DNA of 64,000 nucleotides. Origin: UMGS755 sp045590535 (GTDB lineage Bacteria > Bacillota > Clostridia > UBA1381 > UBA9506). The stretch lies in contig JAZNRE010000005.1 of assembly GCA_045590535.1 (NCBI GenBank), forward strand, positions 1 to 64,000, written 5' to 3'. Made by a program: the position numbers and the translations under genes. The notes beneath the pieces are model-generated. The model searched no databases and was not told the origin of the DNA. It saw only the letters and a program-made list of their open reading frames with translations. Positions 8,194 through 16,123 of the stretch are shown here, piece by piece (within the stretch, counting starts at the first letter, position 1; the number at the start of each line of letters is the position of its first letter).

Positions 8194-9001
8194 TGCCCTG
8201 ACCGCTATTTTCTCTTACACCTTTATGACCCGTGCCTTAGCCGTTGGATTTTTGGTTTCACTTTGCGCTGCTCTTTTGGGTGTTTGCCTCGTGCTAAAGC
8301 GCTATTCCATGATTGGCGATGGTCTTTCCCATGTTGGGTTTGGTGCCCTCTCCATTGCCATGGTGCTGAATGTGGCCCCCTTGGCTGTTTCGATGCCGGT
8401 GGTTGTTTTGGTGGCCTTTTGGCTTTTGCATCTTTCTGAAAGCGGCAAATTAAAAGGCGATGCCGCCATTGCCCTGGTTTCCAGCAGTGCATTGGCCTTT
8501 GGCGTGATTGTGGCCTCTTTGGCAGGGGGCATGAACACCGATGTGCACAACTATATGTTTGGCAGCATTCTGGCCATGAGCCAGGGGGATGTGGTTTTAA
8601 GTGTTATCCTATCCCTTGCGGTGCTTTTGCTCTTTGTTGTGTTTTACCACGACATTTTTGCTGTCACCTTTGATGAGGCCTTTGCCCGCGCCACAGGCAT
8701 GCGAGTGCGACTTTACAATATGTTAATTGCACTGCTCACTGCCGTAACAATTGTGGTTGGCATGCGAATGATGGGCGCCATGCTCATGTCCAGTCTGATT
8801 ATTTTCCCGGCGCTGACGGCCATGCGCTTGTTTAAAAGCTTTAAGGCTGTTGTGCTGTGTGCCGCTGTTTCGAGCCTTTCTTGCTTCTTCATTGGCATGC
8901 TGCTTTCCTTCTTTTTCTCTGTTCCCACCGGGGCATGCATTGTGGCTGTGAGTTTGTGCTTGTTTCTTTTGTTTTCACTTATTGCAAAAATTAAATCTTA
9001 A
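8186..9001 (+). CDS. znuB: Metal ABC transporter permease, ZnuB-like
   Basis: This 271-residue ABC-3 family permease has seven to eight hydrophobic helices throughout (for example ALAVGFLVSLCAALLGVCLV). Typical family motifs are YSMIGDGLSHVGFGA near the N-terminus and RMMGAMLMSSLIIFPA, the loop that contacts the ATPase. It begins with GTG at 8186, 8 nt after AGGGGG, overlapping znuC. A GTG at 8177 in the same frame would add three residues but overlaps that site. It ends 45 nt before a strong terminator, closing the two-component/transporter run. Confidence 0.92.
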   Translation: MIDALTAIFSYTFMTRALAVGFLVSLCAALLGVCLVLKRYSMIGDGLSHVGFGALSIAMVLNVAPLAVSMPVVVLVAFWLLHLSESGKLKGDAAIALVSSSALAFGVIVASLAGGMNTDVHNYMFGSILAMSQGDVVLSVILSLAVLLLFVVFYHDIFAVTFDEAFARATGMRVRLYNMLIALLTAVTIVVGMRMMGAMLMSSLIIFPALTAMRLFKSFKAVVLCAAVSSLSCFFIGMLLSFFFSVPTGACIVAVSLCLFLLFSLIAKIKS

Positions 9002-9045
9002 ATTAAAACTCAAGCCTGCAAAAAACAAGCGGGGGTTTTTGCGTA

Positions 9046-9085
9046 AAAAAGCCGTCGTTTTTCTGTTTGAAAACGACGGCTTTTT
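9046..9085. terminator. Bidirectional terminator
   Basis: A 15-bp stem, AAAAAGCCGTCGTTTT paired with AAAACGACGGCTTTTT around an 8-nt loop, has A-runs on the left and T-runs on the right. It therefore ends both the rightward znuB transcript and the leftward gene that stops at 9092. Confidence 0.9.
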
Positions 9086-9091
9086 CAATTT

Positions 9092-9994
9092 TTATTTATT
9101 CGCTACAGCAAGCACCTGAATATAGGCATTTATATATGCAATAATGTTTTCAGCCTGTTCTTCGCAGGCGGCGGGCACATAAAACACTTCCAGGTTATCT
9201 CCGTTTTGCACCGGAAAAGCAATAATGCGTTTTTCACCGTCGACTACTTTATCGCTAATAGCTTTATCTTTAAGCAGGCTAACCACTTCAGGATTGTGCG
9301 TTACAATGTAAGGAGTTAAATCCAGCAAACCTTGTTTTAATTCTTCCGTCAATGTCCACTCTTCGTTGTTAAACACAACCACAGCATCACCAGAGGCTAA
9401 ACAAGCACTGGCCCAACCCTGATATTCGGCAGGCTCGGCAAAAAGACCTGCAACCTTTGCATTTGAAATAGTCGCCGCTACTTGAAAAAGCGGGACCACC
9501 TTCCCGTCAGACGGGAGCAAGATGTCAAAAACCGGACCGTCATACATGCCCACTAACACAACAGAGGCAAAAACCGTTCCGTCTTCGGCATATTCCTGAT
9601 GAAAGTCAACCTGGCAGCCTACCGCTTCAGCCAAGAAGCGCACCGGCACATAAAGCTCACTGCCCACTTCGCGAGTGGTCACTGCGAGGGCAACTTCAAT
9701 GCCGTTCATGATGCAGGAAGAGGCATCTTTTTTGAATACAATCGCACCGTCACCAATGGAGAAAACGCCATCCGCATAGGTATACGGTATCGCTAAAACA
9801 GAGCAAAGGGTCTGGGCACCGGCCATTAAACGGTCATTTTCAACAAACAGCCCGTTTTCGCACTTAACCACTTCATCATACATAATCAAATTCCAGCCGG
9901 CAGAAAGTTCAGCACCAGCAGGCACTGCTGTTTCCGCCATAACCGGCAGAGGAAGCAGGAACAGGCACAACAAAACTATACATATTTTTTTCAT
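9092..9994 (-). CDS. Secreted stalk-domain protein (copper amine oxidase N-terminal-like)
   Basis: This 300-residue protein has a clear signal peptide (residues 1-20, MKKICIVLLCLFLLPLPVMA, cleavage after AxA-like VMA). Residues ~45-145 form a copper-amine-oxidase-N-like 'stalk' domain (LYVPVRFLAEAVGCQVDF), a non-enzymatic module common in secreted clostridial proteins. The C-terminal ~150 residues are unassigned (KVVPLFQVAA..., VFYVPAACEEQAEN). It is probably exported and cell-surface or medium associated. It is a single-gene unit with its own sigma-A promoter and a shared terminator. Confidence 0.8.
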   Translation of the reverse strand: MKKICIVLLCLFLLPLPVMAETAVPAGAELSAGWNLIMYDEVVKCENGLFVENDRLMAGAQTLCSVLAIPYTYADGVFSIGDGAIVFKKDASSCIMNGIEVALAVTTREVGSELYVPVRFLAEAVGCQVDFHQEYAEDGTVFASVVLVGMYDGPVFDILLPSDGKVVPLFQVAATISNAKVAGLFAEPAEYQGWASACLASGDAVVVFNNEEWTLTEELKQGLLDLTPYIVTHNPEVVSLLKDKAISDKVVDGEKRIIAFPVQNGDNLEVFYVPAACEEQAENIIAYINAYIQVLAVANK

Positions 9995-10067
9995 TTTCTT
10001 TCTCCTTACTGTTTATAATCCTGTGACATGAAAAACTTATTAAACAGTAAAACCATATCACATTTTT

Positions 10068-10096
10068 ATTGTAATACAATCTAAATCCATTGTCAA
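10068..10096 (-). promoter_or_regulatory. Sigma-A promoter of the stalk-domain gene
   Basis: Minus strand: TTGACA (10091-10096), a 17-nt spacer and TACAAT (10068-10073), about 75 nt upstream of the gene start at 9994. Confidence 0.75.
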
Positions 10097-10146
10097 GCAT
10101 GAACTTTCTCATCTTAGAGCATGCCCGCTAACAAAATATAAATTGT

Positions 10147-10177
10147 AAAAACCGCCTGCCGAAAGGCAAGCGGTTTC
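10147..10177 (-). terminator. Terminator after gerM
   Basis: The stem AAACCGC-CT-GCC / GGC-AA-GCGGTTT with a GAAA loop (10148-10176) is followed on the minus strand by TTTTACAATTT. It lies 27 nt after the gerM stop. Confidence 0.75.
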
Positions 10178-10203
10178 ATTAACCATTTCACTATTTCTTT
10201 CTT

Positions 10204-11136
10204 TTATTTTTGAATCATGCTGACATTTCGTTCAATGGGCTCGTTAAAGATCATGTGGTGATACACTTCTTTTTTCTCACCTTCAATTAAAAACTGCACC
10301 TTATCCACATTGGAAAGCTCTGTTAAAGAATTAACTATAGAATAAATGGTCAGTTGCTCGGCTGAAGAACCTACATTGTTTTTTGAAACAAATTCAGCGG
10401 ATAAATTCACAAAGCAAACCTTATCCTTTGTTTCAACCGAACGAATCTTGGTCTCGGCTGGCACAGTGCGTCCGCCGTTTGCATTTTTGGGGCCCTTAAT
10501 CAGCTCACTAACCACAACCTTTTCCATAGATTCACCACGGGGCACCCGAACTCTGCGGACTTCTCTGACCAGATATTCTGCATTCATATCTGAAAAATAT
10601 AAGGTGATGTCCGATTCATCGGTCATTAAGGTGTCAGCATCAAAAACCACATCCGATTCTTTTAAAACGCCTATGGGCGTTCCGTCAGCCGTTTCCATGG
10701 GTTTTCCTTCAATGGTAATCATAACCCGATCATAAACACGAACGGAGCAAAGAGATTTAACAATGGCTGCCTGCGCCAACACATCATAAATGCTGATTTC
10801 GTGATAAAACTCTTTGGATAGGTCCACATTCACCTGGCTTCCTTCCACTTGAATGGACAAAAGCCGTGTTCCCGCCCGAACAGCCCGTGTTAAATCGGGC
10901 TTGCTGGGGCCGTCTAACAATTTTTCCATTATATATGCCGGAACATCCTCTGGGTCTTTATCTTTAATATCCAGACTTTCTGCAATTAGGTCGGTCCCCT
11001 CTTGATTGGCAAAATACAAAATAGCCGTTTCAGGAATCCCGTCATGTGAAAGAGTGGGTGCAAGCTTTCTCAAGCTGCTGCAACCGGTGAGCAATAACAA
11101 AACAGCTAAACACAAAATAAAGCATCTTTTTTTCAT
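10204..11136 (-). CDS. gerM: GerMN-domain lipoprotein, GerM-like
   Basis: This 310-residue protein has a lipoprotein signal (lipobox LLTGC, Cys19) and two GerMN domains in tandem (~45-160 and ~185-300). Each carries the family pattern: 'ILYFANQEG...IMEKLLDGP' then 'VNVDLSKEF', and 'TLYFSDMN...VVSELIKGP' then 'CFVNLSAEF'. Bacillus GerM has the same two-domain layout and is involved in sporulation and germination, probably in the intermembrane space. The start at 11136 is 8 nt after GGGGAGG. It sits 115 nt downstream of zapA and is probably read from the carD/zapA side, with the terminator just after it. Confidence 0.85.
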   Translation of the reverse strand: MKKRCFILCLAVLLLLTGCSSLRKLAPTLSHDGIPETAILYFANQEGTDLIAESLDIKDKDPEDVPAYIMEKLLDGPSKPDLTRAVRAGTRLLSIQVEGSQVNVDLSKEFYHEISIYDVLAQAAIVKSLCSVRVYDRVMITIEGKPMETADGTPIGVLKESDVVFDADTLMTDESDITLYFSDMNAEYLVREVRRVRVPRGESMEKVVVSELIKGPKNANGGRTVPAETKIRSVETKDKVCFVNLSAEFVSKNNVGSSAEQLTIYSIVNSLTELSNVDKVQFLIEGEKKEVYHHMIFNEPIERNVSMIQK

Positions 11137-11251
11137 ATTCATTACCTCCCCATTTAACCGGGCGAGCACCGCACCATCGGCAGTGCCAAACACAATCATC
11201 ACATTTTGATTTTACATCAGCAGTTAAAGAAAATAACTGTTTGGCTCAGTT

Positions 11252-11554
11252 TTATCGATTTCTTTTATAGCGTTCAAGCTCTGCTTCTGCCCGGCGCAGC
11301 TGTTCGGCACACTGGGCCGCCTGTTTTTTAAGCACATCGTCTTCCTTTTTCAAGCGAAGATAATCCTCTGCCAAATTCAGTGCAGTTAAAACCGCTGTCA
11401 TGGCTGTGCTCATGCCGGGGCTTGCATGATTAACCTCTTTCATTTTCCGGTCAACCAAGTCCGCAACACCTAACATGTATCCCCGCGATTCCTGGGATGC
11501 AATGGTGTAATCCTGTCCGTTAATTTTAACAATCAGTGTATTTTTATCCGCCAT
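11252..11554 (-). CDS. zapA: Cell division protein ZapA
   Basis: This 100-residue protein has the ZapA head motif (LIVKINGQDYTIASQESRGYMLGVADLVDRKM) followed by a long coiled coil (DYLRLKKEDDVLKKQAAQCAEQLRRAEAELERYK). ZapA binds FtsZ and bundles protofilaments at the Z ring; the tail dimerises into the anti-parallel tetramer. GAAGGGAGG precedes the ATG. It lies between carD and gerM on the same strand. Confidence 0.92.
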   Translation of the reverse strand: MADKNTLIVKINGQDYTIASQESRGYMLGVADLVDRKMKEVNHASPGMSTAMTAVLTALNLAEDYLRLKKEDDVLKKQAAQCAEQLRRAEAELERYKRNR

Positions 11555-11611
11555 GTGTGCCTCCCTTCTCGCCTGTGGGGCGAAAAAGTGTATTTATAAG
11601 TAAACACTCGT

Positions 11612-12103
11612 TCAGCCTAATTCACTTTCAACAATTTCATCCATCAAGGCTTCAATCTCATACTGGGTTTTCGCCTTTGCCACAACCAGCTCACTGACCA
11701 AAATCTGCTTTGAGTTTGAAAGCATTTTTCGCTCACTGGTTGAAAGACCTTTCATTTTATCCCGCAGCATCAGATTTTTCACAACATGCACAACCTCATA
11801 AATGTTGCCGCTTTTGATGCGGGACATGTTCTCTCTGTGTCGTTTATTCCAATTGCTGTCCATATCCGTGACAAAGCTTTTAAATTCAGCCAAAACCTTG
11901 TCTGCCTCCTGGGCATCAATAACATCGCGCAGGCCAACCTCTTTCGCCGTTTGCATAGGCACCATCACTTTCATATCACCCACAGGAATCCGCAGGATGT
12001 AATACTGCTGCTTAACACCCATGATTTCTCGTTCTTCAATTGCTTCAATCACACCTGCACCATGCATGGGATAAACAACTTTAGAGCCTATCTGATACTG
12101 CAT
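11612..12103 (-). CDS. carD: CarD-family RNA polymerase-binding regulator
   Basis: This 163-residue protein has an N-terminal RNA-polymerase-interacting Tudor-like domain (YQIGSKVVYPMHGAGVIEAIEER, also seen in the Mfd RID) and a C-terminal helical DNA-contacting domain (WNKRHRENMSRIKSGNIYEVVHVVKNL, then SERKMLSNSKQIL). CarD/CdnL proteins bind the beta subunit and stabilise open promoter complexes, especially at rRNA promoters. The ATG at 12103 is 9 nt after GGAGG. It has its own sigma-A promoter and heads the carD-zapA-gerM stretch. Confidence 0.92.
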   Translation of the reverse strand: MQYQIGSKVVYPMHGAGVIEAIEEREIMGVKQQYYILRIPVGDMKVMVPMQTAKEVGLRDVIDAQEADKVLAEFKSFVTDMDSNWNKRHRENMSRIKSGNIYEVVHVVKNLMLRDKMKGLSTSERKMLSNSKQILVSELVVAKAKTQYEIEALMDEIVESELG

Positions 12104-12162
12104 TACCAATGACCTCCATTTACCATGTTGCCCGGCAGAAATAATACAAAGTTTACATCTTT

Positions 12163-12191
12163 ATTGTAATACAATTCACAAAAAATGTCAA
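12163..12191 (-). promoter_or_regulatory. Sigma-A promoter of carD
   Basis: Minus strand: TTGACA (12186-12191), a 17-nt spacer and TACAAT (12163-12168). It has the same architecture as the promoter at 10068-10096. Confidence 0.75.
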
Positions 12192-12267
12192 GACTTAAAG
12201 AAAAAAAGCCCCTTCTTTCGTAGGTGTTTTTCTGCGCATGAATGCGGGGTTTTAACCCATGAATTAC

Positions 12268-12296
12268 TTGACATTTTTGTCATTTGTTGCTATAAT
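12268..12296 (+). promoter_or_regulatory. Sigma-A promoter of the decarboxylase beta-subunit gene
   Basis: Perfect consensus: TTGACA (12268-12273), a 17-nt spacer, TATAAT (12291-12296), 75 nt ahead of the ATG at 12372. The 268-nt gap between carD and this gene holds only the two divergent promoters and a weak, bulged C/G-rich inverted repeat near 12211-12255. Confidence 0.85.
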
Positions 12297-12371
12297 ATTT
12301 TCGGCTGCTCTTGTCTATAAAAAATTAGAACCAAAGGGCAGAACGAAAAAATTATAAAAAGGAGCTGTACG

Positions 12372-13499
12372 ATGGAGGTTATTTTTGAAAATCTCATGTT
12401 GCTCACCTGGCAACAAGTTGTCATGTGGGTCATTGGTGGTATTCTTATTTTCCTGGCAATTAAAAAGGAAATGGAACCAACCTTGCTTTTGCCCATGGGT
12501 TTTGGTGCCATTTTGGTCAATCTGCCCATGTCCGGCGCGGTTACACACTTTTTAAACGGTGTGCAAATCAGCGAAGAGGGCGCCATTGATGTTTTATTTA
12601 ATGCCGGTATCGCAAATGAACTCTTCCCCCTGCTGTTATTCATAGGTATTGGTGCTATGATTGACTTTGAGCCGATTTTATCAAATCCCAAGCTTTTGTT
12701 CTTCGGTGCAGGTGCTCAGTTTGGTATTTTCTTTACCTTCAGCATGGCAGCTCTCTTTGGCTTCGATATTAACGATGCGGCTTCAATCGGTATTATTGGT
12801 GCTGCTGACGGCCCCACCTCGATTTTCGTTGCCAACACCTTAAAATCAAACTACATTGGTGCAATTGTGGTGGCTGCCTATTCTTACATGGCACTGGTAC
12901 CCATTATACAGCCGGCTGTTATTAAGACACTGACAACCAGGAAAGAGCGCTTAATTCGCATGGAATATAAGCCCGGCTCTGTTTCACAGCCTGTTAAAAT
13001 TTTATTCCCCATTGTCATTACCATTTTAGCCGGTTTGGTAGCACCTACTTCTGTTTCTTTGGTTGGCTTTTTAATGTTTGGTAACCTGCTTCGTGAATGT
13101 GGCGTTTTAAGAGGCCTTTCTGAAACAGCTCAAAATGTTTTAGCCAATCTGATCACCCTGCTTTTAGGTCTTACCATTGCCACAAAAATGCAGGCCGAAC
13201 TATTCTTAACACCGCAAACCCTGTTAATTATGGGCTTGGGCCTTTTTGCTTTTATCTTCGACACCGCAGGCGGCGTTATCTTGGCTAAAATCATTAACCT
13301 GTTTGTTAAAAAGAAAATCAATCCCATGGTTGGTGCAGCCGGCATTTCTGCTTTCCCCATGTCTGCCCGTGTTGTTCACAAAATGGGACTGAAAGAAGAC
13401 CCGCAAAACTTCTTGCTGATGCATGCAGCCGGTGCCAATGTGGCAGGTCAGATCGCTTCTGTTATTGCCGGCGGTTTGCTGCTTAGCTTATTAGGTTAG
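12372..13499 (+). CDS. Na+-translocating decarboxylase beta subunit (OadB/GcdB/MmdB family)
   Basis: This 375-residue membrane carboxylase-pump subunit has about nine to eleven hydrophobic helices. The hallmark motif is IGIIGAADGPTSIFVA (~138-153), whose Asp is essential for Na+ coupling in OadB, and the conserved end has SAFPMSARVVHKMG and LMHAAGANVAGQIASVIAGG. Family members use free energy from decarboxylation of a carboxybiotin carrier to export Na+. The substrate (oxaloacetate, methylmalonyl-CoA or glutaconyl-CoA) depends on the alpha subunit, which is not encoded here. AAGGAG precedes the ATG. The only partner is the tiny gene that follows. Confidence 0.92.
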   Translation: MEVIFENLMLLTWQQVVMWVIGGILIFLAIKKEMEPTLLLPMGFGAILVNLPMSGAVTHFLNGVQISEEGAIDVLFNAGIANELFPLLLFIGIGAMIDFEPILSNPKLLFFGAGAQFGIFFTFSMAALFGFDINDAASIGIIGAADGPTSIFVANTLKSNYIGAIVVAAYSYMALVPIIQPAVIKTLTTRKERLIRMEYKPGSVSQPVKILFPIVITILAGLVAPTSVSLVGFLMFGNLLRECGVLRGLSETAQNVLANLITLLLGLTIATKMQAELFLTPQTLLIMGLGLFAFIFDTAGGVILAKIINLFVKKKINPMVGAAGISAFPMSARVVHKMGLKEDPQNFLLMHAAGANVAGQIASVIAGGLLLSLLG

Positions 13500-13512
13500 G
13501 AGGAAATTTAGC

Positions 13513-13650
13513 ATGATTAATGTAAACGGTTTGCTTGAAAGTCTGCCCACCTCCGGTTTAGGCATGTTGGGTGTGTTTGTTGTAATGGGAGCCATCTATG
13601 TGAGCATAAAGCTTTTGTGCTGGCTGATTCGCCCCAAAAAAGAGCAATAA
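13513..13650 (+). CDS. 45-residue single-pass membrane protein, OadG-like candidate
   Basis: This short gene starts 13 nt after the beta-subunit stop with an AGGAGG site (13499-13504) and ATG at 13513, and encodes 45 residues. One hydrophobic helix spans ~16-39 (GLGMLGVFVVMGAIYVSIKL then LCWLI), ending in the basic tail RPKKEQ. OadG/MmdD gamma or delta subunits are small single-TM proteins encoded next to the beta subunit that assemble the pump, so this is the natural candidate. It lacks the soluble tail of classical OadG. A terminator follows at once, confirming a two-gene operon. The function is inferred from position and topology. Confidence 0.7.
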   Translation: MINVNGLLESLPTSGLGMLGVFVVMGAIYVSIKLLCWLIRPKKEQ

Positions 13651-13659
13651 AACAATGAA

Positions 13660-13693
13660 TAGGGTGCAGCAAAGGCTGCACCCTTATTTTTTA
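13660..13693 (+). terminator. Terminator of the decarboxylase operon
   Basis: A 9-bp perfect stem GGGTGCAGC / GCTGCACCC with an AAAG loop (13662-13683), followed by TTATTTTTT. Confidence 0.9.
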
Positions 13694-13844
13694 TGCTCTG
13701 TTGCTTTTACAAAGCATAAAAGCCACTGTTTTTGAATCCTTCAGCCATTTCTGCAGCGGTCTCCGTCCCTTTAGCCATGGAAGGCTATGTTCATCCGATG
13801 AGCTTTCGTAATCACCACGACTATCGAGTGGTTTTGGTTATATA
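13694..13844. other. Structured intergenic element of unknown nature
   Basis: This ~150 bp lies between two terminators and contains no convincing gene. It holds several short inverted repeats: an outer TTTATGCT...AGCATAAA pair near 13690-13725, TAGCC/GGCTA near 13770-13786, TCATC/GATGA near 13794-13806, and CCAC/GTGG near 13816-13835. On the minus strand it contains a 23-codon open frame without a ribosome site. Such a set of palindromes fits either a small structured RNA or the decayed end of an insertion sequence. I cannot assign it. Confidence 0.3.
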
Positions 13845-13845
13845 A

Positions 13846-13877
13846 AAAGGCGATTCAGCATTTTGCTGAATCGCCTT
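13846..13877. terminator. Terminator after the glycosyltransferase gene
   Basis: A perfect 13-bp stem AAGGCGATTCAGC / GCTGAATCGCCTT with a 5-nt loop lies 22 nt past the leftward glycosyltransferase stop. On the minus strand the stem is followed by TTTTTATAT. A short T-run on the plus side could also stop rightward transcription. Confidence 0.85.
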
Positions 13878-13898
13878 TATCAATCTTAAAATTTTGAT

Positions 13899-15158
13899 TT
13901 ACGCTTTTCCCTCTAAACTGTCAATGGTGTCTGAAACATGATGCTGAATGTCTTTCCATGTAACATTTTTAAACAACGCTGTGATGGAAATGGGAATGTA
14001 AGTCAGCATAAAGAACGGGAAAGTGAAAAACGACTTAATCTTTTTAAAAGCAGAGCAACGAATGTTTTTCCACTCATAAACGCCGCTGATAGCACCCACA
14101 AACCACAAGGTGAGATAAATGCTTAAAAAGGTTATGGCACATTCAATCACAACGGGAACAATCACTTTTGCATTAAAAATCAGGGCGTATACCAAAGCGC
14201 CCGCATTCACAACAATGGTCAAGATTGATGTAACAAACGCCGGTGCAATGGTCATTAACATGTCATAACAAGAAAAGCTCTTTCCTTGAACACAGCCCCG
14301 CAGCAGCTTGCCGCCATAGTTGTGTAAAACCTGCAAAAAGCCTTTGGACCATCTGAGGCGCTGATTCCAGGATTGCTTAAAGGTCACCGGTTGCTCATCA
14401 TAAAACTGAGCGGCATCACAATAGGCTACCTTTTCTCCTCGAATTACCTGATCGGTGGTGAACTCAATATCCTCGGTCAACAGAAAATGCTTCCAGCCGT
14501 CTTGCTTTTTAATAATGTCACGGTGAACCAAAAAGCCGGTTCCGGAAACGGCACAACTGGTGCCAAGCAAGGTTCTGACGCTGTTTAAAAACCGCGCTTC
14601 TCTTAAAAACCAAAGGGAATAACCGGCACTAATCCAGTTTGTGCCATAGTTTTTGGAATTTCGGTAGCTGGTGACAATTTTGTTGCCGGCAGCAAGGCAT
14701 TTATTCATCTCGGTAATATACCGGGCATTTAACAGGTTATCCGCATCAAAAATGAAATAACCGTCGTAATAATCAAGGGTCTTTGTCTTTTTAATAATGT
14801 TCAGCAAAAACTCTAAAGCAAAACCTTTACCCACATGGAGCTTATCCTGACGCTCATACACAATGGCGCCGCTTGCTTCGGCTACCTCTTTTGTTTTGTC
14901 ATCGCAATTGTCGGCCAAAACATAAATATCTAAAAGTTCAAGTGGATAGTCCTGTTTTTTAATGGAGTCAATCAATTGGCTGATAACAGCTTCTTCATTT
15001 CGCGCGGGAATCAGCACAGCATACCGGTTTTTCGGCTCGACTTCCGGATACATCTTTGCTTTTTTAAAGCATCCGTATGCAATATAAAACAATTGATACG
15101 AATAACAAAGAAGAAACAACGCGGCAATCGAACAGTTAAAAATGTGTAACCAAGTCAT
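13899..15158 (-). CDS. Membrane glycosyltransferase family 2 (processive-type)
   Basis: This 419-residue GT2 enzyme has an N-terminal transmembrane helix (~5-30), a GT-A catalytic domain (~45-290) and about three C-terminal helices. Catalytic motifs visible are IPARNEE, the substrate Asp in LADNCDD, the DxD-type FDADN (~140), TEDIEF (the ED catalytic base), and QRLRWSKG (the Q/RxxRW motif). That set characterises cellulose/hyaluronan/poly-GlcNAc synthase-like enzymes that add sugars at the membrane. The donor and product are unknown. It is a single-gene unit with its own sigma-A promoter (15270-15298) and terminator. GGAG lies 7 nt before the start. Confidence 0.88.
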   Translation of the reverse strand: MTWLHIFNCSIAALFLLCYSYQLFYIAYGCFKKAKMYPEVEPKNRYAVLIPARNEEAVISQLIDSIKKQDYPLELLDIYVLADNCDDKTKEVAEASGAIVYERQDKLHVGKGFALEFLLNIIKKTKTLDYYDGYFIFDADNLLNARYITEMNKCLAAGNKIVTSYRNSKNYGTNWISAGYSLWFLREARFLNSVRTLLGTSCAVSGTGFLVHRDIIKKQDGWKHFLLTEDIEFTTDQVIRGEKVAYCDAAQFYDEQPVTFKQSWNQRLRWSKGFLQVLHNYGGKLLRGCVQGKSFSCYDMLMTIAPAFVTSILTIVVNAGALVYALIFNAKVIVPVVIECAITFLSIYLTLWFVGAISGVYEWKNIRCSAFKKIKSFFTFPFFMLTYIPISITALFKNVTWKDIQHHVSDTIDSLEGKA

Positions 15159-15269
15159 ATATATTCTCCGTAACTTTCAATCCGTATTTTTTTACTATCA
15201 TTATTATTGTAATGCAAGGATATCCCATTTATGTCTTGCACAAAGGAAACAGTTCCATTTCCCTAAACA

Positions 15270-15298
15270 ATTATACACATTAAATATCCCATAGTCAA
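15270..15298 (-). promoter_or_regulatory. Sigma-A promoter of the glycosyltransferase gene
   Basis: Minus strand: TTGACT (15293-15298), a 17-nt spacer, TATAAT (15270-15275). It lies 112 nt upstream of the start, leaving a fairly long 5' leader. Confidence 0.75.
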
Positions 15299-15335
15299 GT
15301 ATAAATTATTTTTTTATGGCAAAAGGAGAAATAAT

Positions 15336-15503
15336 ATGGCAAAAAACAAACTTTTTCCCTTTATATATTGCCCGCTTTTTTCGCATAAAAAAAATAAAAT
15401 TCTCTTTACAAAATCGTCGGTTTGTAGTATGATGAATAGGTGTGAGGGTGCCTCTATAATGGTGAGGCAGCAAAGAACAATTTTGAGCGAGGATTCACTA
15501 TGA
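15336..15503 (+). other. Possible 55-codon reading frame with a good ribosome site
   Basis: In the 341-nt gap upstream of the zinc-ribbon gene, ATG 15336 follows GGAG by 7 nt and opens a 55-codon frame. Its TGA overlaps the next gene's ATG. The peptide starts MAKNKLFPFIYCPLF and shows no known motif. The best sigma-A promoter for the next gene (15405-15433) lies inside it, and a direct repeat ATGGCAAAA surrounds the ribosome site. It may be a leader peptide, or chance. The remainder of the gap holds only the two promoters listed. Confidence 0.2.
15405..15433 (+). promoter_or_regulatory. Sigma-A promoter of the zinc-ribbon-like gene
   Basis: TTTACA (15405-15410), a 17-nt spacer and TATGAT (15428-15433). 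The leader then contains a small hairpin (TGCCTC/GAGGCA, about 15449-15470) before the GAGG site and ATG 15500. Confidence 0.6.
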
Positions 15504-16111
15504 TTATCAATTTTGACAGAACCGCTGCATATCGTTGTCCCGGTTGCGGTGAAATTGCCTTTGGTGATTTTTCAATGTTTGAACTTTCGGGCAACAAAAG
15601 CGTGAGTGTGCAATGCAATTGCGGCCAGTCTTCTCTTTTAATTGCACCCGAAAATAAAAATAACTACATTATAACATTACAATGCATGGTTTGTGACGAC
15701 ATTCACAAATTCTCACTGCCTTTTCAAAGCCTTGCAAAAAAGGACTGCACCGAATATACCTGCCCCAATGTGATGGTTGGTCTTGTTTTCATTGGTCGCA
15801 GCGAGGCGGTGCACAATGCCGTTATGCACAGTGAGCATTACATAGAAGAAGTAATTGCCGCCTGCGGCCTGGAGCACACCGGTAAAAACGGTGTAACCAT
15901 GTTGAAGGCTTTGGACAAAATTCAGGAACTTTCAGACCGGGAAAAGCTTTTTTGCGAATGCGGCTCAAACATGATTGATGTGGAAGTGCAGGAAGATAAC
16001 TTAATTTTAGAGTGTTGCATGTGCGGCGCTTCCGTCACCTTAACCGCTGACATGATTCGCAACAGCGATTTTTCACATTTAGAGCAGTTGATCTTAAAAC
16101 GAAAGAAATAA
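15500..16111 (+). CDS. Unrecognised protein with repeated zinc-ribbon-like Cys motifs
   Basis: This 203-residue protein matches no family I can name. Cys pairs occur at regular places: CPGCG (~13-17), CNCG (~39-42), CMVC (~62-65), a lone Cys near 84, CECG (~152-155) and CCMCG (~174-178). These look like two to three zinc ribbons at the N- and C-terminal ends. Between them is a helical segment (~100-145; HNAVMHSEHYIEEVIAACGLEH and TMLKALDKIQELSDREK). Such a layout fits a nucleic-acid-binding or protein-docking scaffold. It is a single-gene unit with its own promoter and terminator and no signal peptide. Confidence 0.75.
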   Translation: MIINFDRTAAYRCPGCGEIAFGDFSMFELSGNKSVSVQCNCGQSSLLIAPENKNNYIITLQCMVCDDIHKFSLPFQSLAKKDCTEYTCPNVMVGLVFIGRSEAVHNAVMHSEHYIEEVIAACGLEHTGKNGVTMLKALDKIQELSDREKLFCECGSNMIDVEVQEDNLILECCMCGASVTLTADMIRNSDFSHLEQLILKRKK

Positions 16112-16123
16112 TATTGTTTTTAT

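Noticed and set aside
13758..13829. A 23-codon leftward frame in the palindrome-rich block
   Set aside because: No ribosome site, no conserved motif and too short to distinguish from chance.
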